Shown here piece after piece: positions 59,373-64,000 of a stretch of DNA of 64,000 nt (the first letter of the stretch is position 1; each line of letters begins with the position of its first letter). This DNA is from Streptomyces hundungensis (GTDB taxonomy: Bacteria > Actinomycetota > Actinomycetes > Streptomycetales > Streptomycetaceae), in the NCBI RefSeq assembly GCF_003627815.1, contig NZ_CP032698.1:5828001-5892000 (forward strand), read 5' to 3'. The notes under the pieces were generated by a model. It worked only from the letters and a program-made list of their open reading frames with translations, searched no databases and was not told where the DNA came from. The translations under genes were made by a program, and so were the position numbers.

Positions 59373-59406
59373 GCCGAACCCGGGGCGAGTGGAGGCGAGG
59401 GGGCCC

Positions 59407-60330
59407 TCAGGGCAGCTCGTACGTCACCGAGGTGAGCCGCTCCGAGGCCTCCCACAGGCGCTCGCCCGCGACGTCGTCCAGCGTCCACTTCGCCCGCCAG
59501 GACCTGGCGGGCGCGCCGCGCCACATCATCAGGGACGGGCCCGTGAACGAGTCGGGCCCCACCCCGGGCGCGGTCGCCGCGTACAGCGTGGGCAGCGCGC
59601 CGGCCTCGGCGGGCTGCGCGAAGACGCGGTTGCCGAGGGCGACGATCCGCTCGGTCCTCCTGCGGCCCTCCATGCGTACGCCCTGCGTCTGGAGGTTGGT
59701 CGCCGCGTAGCCGGGGTGGGCCGCCGCCGCGACGATGTCCGAGCCGGCCGCTCGCAGCCGGCGCGCGAGCTCGTGCACGAACAACAGGTTCGCCGTCTTG
59801 GACCGCCCGTAGGCGACCCAACGCCGGTAGCCCTGTTCGCTGTTGAGATCGCGCAGGTCGATGTTGGCCAGCGCGTGCATCCCGCTGGACACGCTCACCA
59901 CCCGCGCCGCCCCGGCCGCCCGCAACCGGGGCAGGAGCAGTCCGGTGAGCGCGAAGTGGCCGAGGTGGTTCACGCCGAACTGCGTCTCGAACCCGTCGGC
60001 GGTCCTGCCGTAGGGCAGGGCCATCACGCCGGCGTTGTTGACGAGCAGATCGAGCCGCTCATACGGAAGCGTCGCCGCGAAGTCCCGGACCGAGGCGAGG
60101 TCGGCGAGATCCAACCGCCGGAACTCGGCCCGGGCGCCCGGGACTTCACTGGTGACGCGCTCCTCGGCCTGCCGTCCGCGCGCTTCGCTGCGGCAGGCGA
60201 GCACCACCCGCGCGCCCCTGCGGGCCAGCTCCCGGGCCGCGACCAGGCCGATGCCGCTGTTCGCCCCGGTGACGACCGCCGTGCGGCCGCTCTGGTCGGG
60301 CATGTCCTGAGCACTCCAACCCTGTGTCAT
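59407..60330 (-). CDS. Short-chain dehydrogenase, retinol dehydrogenase-like
   Basis: The 307-aa SDR has the cofactor motif TGANSGIG (about 21-28), NNAG (about 95), and active-site YGRSK (about 170, catalytic Tyr and Lys) with Ser in VVSVSSGMH. The C-terminal extension of about 60 residues and the ACRS motif after strand 2 fit the RDH/WWOX-like group using NADP. Its substrate is unknown. ATG 60330 (MTQGW) is preferred over 60339. It is downstream of and separate from the next SDR (77 bp). Confidence 0.87.
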   Translation of the reverse strand: MTQGWSAQDMPDQSGRTAVVTGANSGIGLVAARELARRGARVVLACRSEARGRQAEERVTSEVPGARAEFRRLDLADLASVRDFAATLPYERLDLLVNNAGVMALPYGRTADGFETQFGVNHLGHFALTGLLLPRLRAAGAARVVSVSSGMHALANIDLRDLNSEQGYRRWVAYGRSKTANLLFVHELARRLRAAGSDIVAAAAHPGYAATNLQTQGVRMEGRRRTERIVALGNRVFAQPAEAGALPTLYAATAPGVGPDSFTGPSLMMWRGAPARSWRAKWTLDDVAGERLWEASERLTSVTYELP

Positions 60331-60406
60331 ACGCCCCACCGTACCGGTCGGTATGCCGAGTGGGCAGGGCGTGTCCGAGGGGCCGGGGCGGGAGGCGCCG
60401 GGTGGG

Positions 60407-61171
60407 TCAGGCGGAGGCGCCGCCGTCGATGACGAGGTCCGTGCCGACGACCGAGGCGGCGTCGTCCGAGGCCAGGTACAGCACGGCTGCGGCGGCCTCC
60501 GTAGTGGTCAGGACCCGGCCGAGCGGCAGGTCCTCCTTCATGCGGGCCGCGCGCCCCTCCTCGCCCTCGCCGGGGAGCAGTGACATGGCGGTGTCGAGCG
60601 GGCCCGGGCTCACCGCGTTGATCCGCACCCCGTCCCGTATGTGGTCGAGGGCGGCGCCCCTGGTCAGCGCGCTGACGGCCGCCTTGGACGCGGCATACGC
60701 GGCAAGCCCCGGGCGCCGGCTGTGGGCGCCCAGGTTGGAGGCGATGTTGACGATGGCGCCGCCCGCCGCCTGGGTACGCATCTGGGCGATCTCCGCTTGG
60801 AGGGCATGGAGTACGCCTGTGACGTTGACGGATATCAATGTCTGCCAGTCGTCCTCCGACAGCTCGACGAGGGGAGCCCCGCCTCGAAACACCCCGGCGT
60901 TGTTGACCGCCACATCGAGGGAGCCGAACCGCTCGACCACGTCGGCCACCAGGGCGCGTACGGCCGGGCGGCGGGAGACGTCCGCGATGAACACGGCGGC
61001 CGTGCCGCCCGCCCGCGCGATCAGGGCGGCCGTCTCGTCGAGCGACGCGGCCGTACGGCCGGCGACGGCGACCCGGGCCCCCTCGGCGGCGAAGGCGAGA
61101 GCGGCGGTCCGGCCGAGGCCGGCGCCGGCACCGGTGACGAGAACGGTCTTGTGTGCGAAACGGAGCGACAT
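60407..61171 (-). CDS. Short-chain dehydrogenase (classical SDR)
   Basis: The 254-aa product has TGAGAGLG (about 13-20), NNAG (about 91), the active-site YAASK (about 161) and catalytic Ser in NIASNLG. The C-terminus GTDLVIDGGASA is typical of classical SDRs. Substrate unknown. The ATG at 61171 (MSLRF) is preferred. A TetR-type motif (61176-61189) lies just upstream and resembles one beside the next TetR gene, suggesting control by that regulator. Confidence 0.9.
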   Translation of the reverse strand: MSLRFAHKTVLVTGAGAGLGRTAALAFAAEGARVAVAGRTAASLDETAALIARAGGTAAVFIADVSRRPAVRALVADVVERFGSLDVAVNNAGVFRGGAPLVELSEDDWQTLISVNVTGVLHALQAEIAQMRTQAAGGAIVNIASNLGAHSRRPGLAAYAASKAAVSALTRGAALDHIRDGVRINAVSPGPLDTAMSLLPGEGEEGRAARMKEDLPLGRVLTTTEAAAAVLYLASDDAASVVGTDLVIDGGASA

Positions 61172-61175
61172 ATTC

Positions 61176-61189
61176 TTGACCAATCGTTC
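61176..61189 (-). promoter_or_regulatory. TetR-type operator candidate before SDR gene
   Basis: On the minus strand this reads GAACGATTGGTCAA, directly upstream of the SDR start (5 bp). It matches 12 of 14 positions of GAACGGTCGGTCAA at 61980-61993. The common form is GAACG-NN-(C/T)GGTCAA. The remaining gap to 61372 has no gene. Confidence 0.55.
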
Positions 61190-61372
61190 TGTTATGAGGG
61201 CGTGCGAGAGCCGCGCCGATGGGGGCAGTCGGGAATCGTGGCTGGGGTGCGTTCAGGGGGCCGCCTCGGCGCGAGGGGGAGGCGAAGGCAAAGGCGGAGG
61301 CCCGGCCGGAGCGGGCGCGGCCACGGCCTTCCGCCCTCCGTTACCGCCCTACGCCGGGGCCGGGGTCGGGTG

Positions 61373-61957
61373 TCAGTCGAGCACGGTCAGGATCTGTTCG
61401 GTCGCATCCCGGACGCGGCCCGGCTCGTCGGATGCCTTGCCGACGACCCGTACCCCCTGGAGGAAGACGAGCAGCAGCCGGGCGAGCCCGCGCGGGTCGC
61501 GGTCGGGTGCCAACTCGCCCTGTGCCTGCGCCCGGACGAGCGCCGAGTGCAACAGGGTCTCCAGGTGCTCCCAGCCGCGCTCGACCCGTCGCGCCGCGGC
61601 GCTGTCGTGGGGGCCGAGCTCTGCGGCGGTGTTGGTGAGGAAGCAGCCGACCGTCCGGGATCCGCTCGCCGTCGACTCGGCGGCGAAGCGCCGCACCACG
61701 TCCCGCACGGCGGGCAGCGCGGCGCCGGGACCCGAAAGCTCGGTCAGGAGCTGGGGGTTGCGGTGTTCGGTGTAGCGGTCCAGCGCCTTCAGGTACAGCT
61801 CGTGCTTGTTGCCGAACGTCGCGTAGATGCTGGCGCGGCCGATGCCGAGGTGCTCGACGAGGTCCGCCATCGACGTCGCCTCGTAGCCGCGCCGCCAGAA
61901 CAGCTCGAGGGCTGACTGCAACGCGGCGTCCGGGTCGAATTCCTTGGTCCTGGCCAC
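61373..61957 (-). CDS. TetR-family transcriptional regulator
   Basis: The 194-aa product has an N-terminal helix-turn-helix (TSMADLVEHLGIGRASIYATFGNKHELY, about 29-56). The C-terminal pocket domain carries a VGCFLTNTAAEL motif as in the AcrR/YxaF-like groups, which often respond to quinones or flavonoids. It follows nirD by 15 bp and precedes the SDR. The shared GAACG-NN-(C/T)GGTCAA motif suggests it controls the SDR and itself. Confidence 0.88.
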   Translation of the reverse strand: MARTKEFDPDAALQSALELFWRRGYEATSMADLVEHLGIGRASIYATFGNKHELYLKALDRYTEHRNPQLLTELSGPGAALPAVRDVVRRFAAESTASGSRTVGCFLTNTAAELGPHDSAAARRVERGWEHLETLLHSALVRAQAQGELAPDRDPRGLARLLLVFLQGVRVVGKASDEPGRVRDATEQILTVLD

Positions 61958-61972
61958 ACGGGAACGCTACGA

Positions 61973-62305
61973 CTAATTGGAACGGTCGGTCAAGTACGTC
62001 TGGACGGCCTGCGCCTCGTCGTCGAGGCAGGCCCCGGTCTCCAGGTCGAAGCGGTGCTTGAGGAGCGGGGAGGCGACATAGGGGCGGCCCTCCGGTGTCG
62101 AACCGACCAGCCCGCGCGAGAGCACATACGCGCCGGTGAACGGGTCGCGGTTGTCGATCGCGTACGTCCGGCCGCGCCGGTCGGCGAAGACGGCGGCCTG
62201 GCGGCCGTCGGGCAGCAGCGCCGCGACGCCGCGCCCGGGGGTGAGGCGGGCGGCCTCGCAGATCTCGAACCAGCCTTCGTCCAGCTTGAGTTGGACCATG
62301 CTCAT
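61973..62305 (-). CDS. nirD: Nitrite reductase small subunit NirD
   Basis: The 110-aa Rieske-like beta protein starts at ATG 62305 (MSMVQLKL), with GGGAG about 8 nt upstream, overlapping the nirB stop by ATGA. It contains VFADRRGRTYAIDNRDPFTGAYV and GRPYVASPLLKHRFDLETG. The Cys/His Rieske ligands are absent: DNRDPF replaces the CPH motif and PLLKHRFD the second, typical for the NirD fold. With NirB it reduces nitrite to ammonium in the cytosol. Confidence 0.92.
   Translation of the reverse strand: MSMVQLKLDEGWFEICEAARLTPGRGVAALLPDGRQAAVFADRRGRTYAIDNRDPFTGAYVLSRGLVGSTPEGRPYVASPLLKHRFDLETGACLDDEAQAVQTYLTDRSN
61980..61993. promoter_or_regulatory. TetR-type operator candidate within 3' end of nirD
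   Basis: The plus strand reads GAACGGTCGGTCAA, about 22-36 bp upstream of the TetR start on the minus strand and inside the last codons of nirD. It matches the site at 61176-61189 in 12 of 14 positions. Confidence 0.45.
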
Positions 62306-64000
62306 CGGGTTGCTCCCAGGGTGAGGAGGGGGAGTTCGGGCTTGATCTGGTCGCGCTCGGGGACGAACCGGACCGAGGGGTCGGGTGCGCCGGGCGCGTT
62401 CACGAAGGAGACGAAGCGGGCGAGCCGCTCGGGGTCGTCGAGGGTCTCGGCCCACTCGTCGCGGTAGCCCGCCACGTGCGCGGCCATCAGGGCCTCCAGC
62501 TCGTCGCAGATGCCGAGCGAGTCGTTCACCACCACGTCCTTGACGTGGGCGAGGCCGCCCTCGATCCGCTCCAGCCACACGGAGGTGCGCTCCAGGCGGT
62601 CGGCGGTGCGGATGTAGAACATCAGGAACCTGTCGATCAGACGGACAAGTTCGTCATCTGTCAGGTCCTGCGCCAGCAGATCGGCGTGGCGCGGGCTCGC
62701 TCCGCCGTTGCCGCCGACGTACAGGTTCCAGCCATTGGCCGTGGCGATCACACCGAAGTCCTTCGACTGGGCCTCGGCGCACTCGCGGGCGCAGCCGGAG
62801 ACCGCCGACTTCAGCTTGTGCGGCGAGCGCAGACCCCGGTAGCGCAGCTCCAGGTCGATCGCCATCCGCACCGAGTCCTGTACCCCGTAACGGCACCAGG
62901 TCTGTCCCACGCACGACTTCACCGTGCGGAGCGACTTGCCGTAGGCGTGCCCGGACTCGAAGCCGGCGTCCACCAACCGGGTCCAGATGGAAGGCAGTTG
63001 ATCGACACGAGCGCCGAAGAGGTCGATGCGCTGACCTCCGGTGATCTTCGTGTAGAGGCCGAAGTCCCGGGCCACCTCGCCGATGACGATGAGCTTGTCG
63101 GGAGTGATCTCGCCGCCCGGGATGCGCGGCACGATCGAATAGGAGCCGTTGCGTTGCAAGTTGGCGAGAAAGTGGTCGTTGGTGTCCTGGAGGGCGGCCT
63201 GCTCGCCGTCGAGGATGTGCCCGTTGCCGAGCGCGGCCAGGATCGAGGCGATGGCCGGCTTGCAGGTCTCGCAGCCCTCCCCGCCGCGCGCCGCCTCGCG
63301 GCCGTACCCGTCGAGGAGTTCGGTGAACGAGGTAAGCCGCAGCGCGAGAGCGATCTCGTACAGCTCCTGGCGGGTCTGCGCGAAGCAGGCGCACAGGCCG
63401 CCGTCGCCCGATTTGGGCAGCAGCATGCCGATCGTCTTGACACAACTCCCGCACCCCGTACCGGCCTTGGTGCACTTCTTGACCTCGGGCAGCGAGGAGC
63501 AGGCGGTGATCGCGCCCTTGGTGACGTTGTGGCAGGAGCAGATGACGGCGTCGTCCGGCAGGGATTCGGGGCCGAGCGCGGCGGGCGCGCCGAGCCCGGC
63601 CGGCAGCACCAGCTGCTCGGGGGCGACCGGCGGCACGTGCCCGGTGAGCGGGCGCAGCATGCCGTACGCGTCGGCGTCGCCGACCAGGACGCCGCCGAGC
63701 AGCACCCCCGTGGAGGACACCACGAGCTTCTTGTAGACGCCGGAGCGCGAGTCCGAGTAGACGACGTCCAGGCAGCCGTCGGCCGTGCCGTGCGCGTCGC
63801 CGAACGACGCCACATCGACGCCGAGCAGCTTCAGCTTCGTCGACAGATCGGCCCCCGAGAAGGCGCGCCCGCCGACGGCGGCGATCGTGTCGGCGGCCGT
63901 CTCGGCCATGTCGTAACCCGGTGCGACCAGGCCGTACACCCGGCCGTCGGCGGCCAGCGCGCACTCGCCGATCGCGAACACGGCGGGGTCGCTGGTGCGG
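62302..64000 (-). CDS. nirB: Nitrite reductase large subunit NirB (partial, N-terminus outside window)
   Basis: About 566 residues of the C-terminal part are present; the N-terminal FAD/NADH domain starts beyond 64000. Visible here are the end of the FAD domain (VFAIGECA) and a BFD-like [2Fe-2S] domain (CSCHNVTKGAI, GTGCGSC). A second, weaker Cys cluster follows (LCACF, GCETC). The sirohaem/[4Fe-4S] region carries CVGQTWCRYG and SGCARECAEAQ. The enzyme reduces nitrite to ammonium with NAD(P)H. Its stop overlaps the nirD start. Confidence 0.93.
   Translation of the reverse strand, partial: RTSDPAVFAIGECALAADGRVYGLVAPGYDMAETAADTIAAVGGRAFSGADLSTKLKLLGVDVASFGDAHGTADGCLDVVYSDSRSGVYKKLVVSSTGVLLGGVLVGDADAYGMLRPLTGHVPPVAPEQLVLPAGLGAPAALGPESLPDDAVICSCHNVTKGAITACSSLPEVKKCTKAGTGCGSCVKTIGMLLPKSGDGGLCACFAQTRQELYEIALALRLTSFTELLDGYGREAARGGEGCETCKPAIASILAALGNGHILDGEQAALQDTNDHFLANLQRNGSYSIVPRIPGGEITPDKLIVIGEVARDFGLYTKITGGQRIDLFGARVDQLPSIWTRLVDAGFESGHAYGKSLRTVKSCVGQTWCRYGVQDSVRMAIDLELRYRGLRSPHKLKSAVSGCARECAEAQSKDFGVIATANGWNLYVGGNGGASPRHADLLAQDLTDDELVRLIDRFLMFYIRTADRLERTSVWLERIEGGLAHVKDVVVNDSLGICDELEALMAAHVAGYRDEWAETLDDPERLARFVSFVNAPGAPDPSVRFVPERDQIKPELPLLTLGATR

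Overview
The window is about 72% or more GC by eye, with GTG starts, GC-rich third positions and many genes overlapping by ATGA or GTGA. Gene content and order (era, recO, uppS, zur-znu, glyS, dusB, ppdK; phoH-ybeY-corC; leuA) match the conserved core of a Streptomyces chromosome. No rRNA, tRNA, phage, CRISPR array or full-length insertion sequence was seen. One short MITE-like element and many dispersed intergenic repeats were seen.

Layout. 0.2-3.3 kb: lipoprotein, HIT protein, RNase Z and an adenosine/adenine deaminase homologue. 3.7-7.8 kb: MFS exporter (minus strand), then a promoter-driven pair of a glucarate-dehydratase-like enolase-superfamily enzyme and a PfkB sugar kinase. 8.5-11.8 kb: phoH, ybeY, corC and an MmcQ/YjbR gene, tightly coupled. 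11.8-14.2 kb: DHA2 MFS exporter divergent from an XRE/MmyB-type regulator, with a palindromic operator candidate between them. 14.4-20.9 kb: lipoprotein, a zinc-ligand-less and apparently frameshifted cytidine deaminase homologue, a three-gene secreted/surface cluster (small secreted protein, WxL-like protein, DUF916-like membrane-anchored protein), then era. 21-23.2 kb (minus): M4 protealysin-like protease, its emfourin-type inhibitor, and a GNAT. 23.4-25.3 kb: leuA behind a 15-codon leader peptide with four consecutive CTT leucine codons.

26-31.8 kb: TerB-like protein, MMPL exporter with its own two-component system, and an FG-GAP-like lipoprotein. 32.3-39 kb: recO, uppS, the zinc operon znuA-znuC-znuB-zur (minus) with Zur-box-like sites, and divergent glyS. 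39.6-43 kb: small membrane protein and a second two-component system followed by a DUF4097 protein. 43.2-45.4 kb: TetR, an aldo/keto reductase lacking the usual catalytic His, and a 62-aa protein. Near-perfect DnaA boxes form a hairpin here, and a 12+12 bp palindrome lies upstream of the reductase. 45.5-49.4 kb: second XRE/MmyB regulator with MFS exporters on both sides. 49.4-53.7 kb: dusB, then ppdK behind a palindrome-rich leader. A 193-bp MITE-like element overlaps the ppdK stop codon.

54.4-58.6 kb: ArsR-type regulator convergent with a CUT1 sugar importer (two permeases and a binding protein, no ATPase). 58.9-62 kb: VOC protein, two short-chain dehydrogenases and a TetR regulator. 62-64 kb: nirD and nirB (assimilatory nitrite reductase); nirB runs off the right edge.

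The best leads are regulatory or structural: the leuA leader, the paired DnaA boxes, the matched XRE operators, the MITE at the ppdK stop, the TetR motif shared by two promoters, the degenerate cytidine deaminase, the WxL-like surface cluster, and an intergenic repeat family with a period of about 57 bp. All database-type statements are from memory of protein families; no searches were run.
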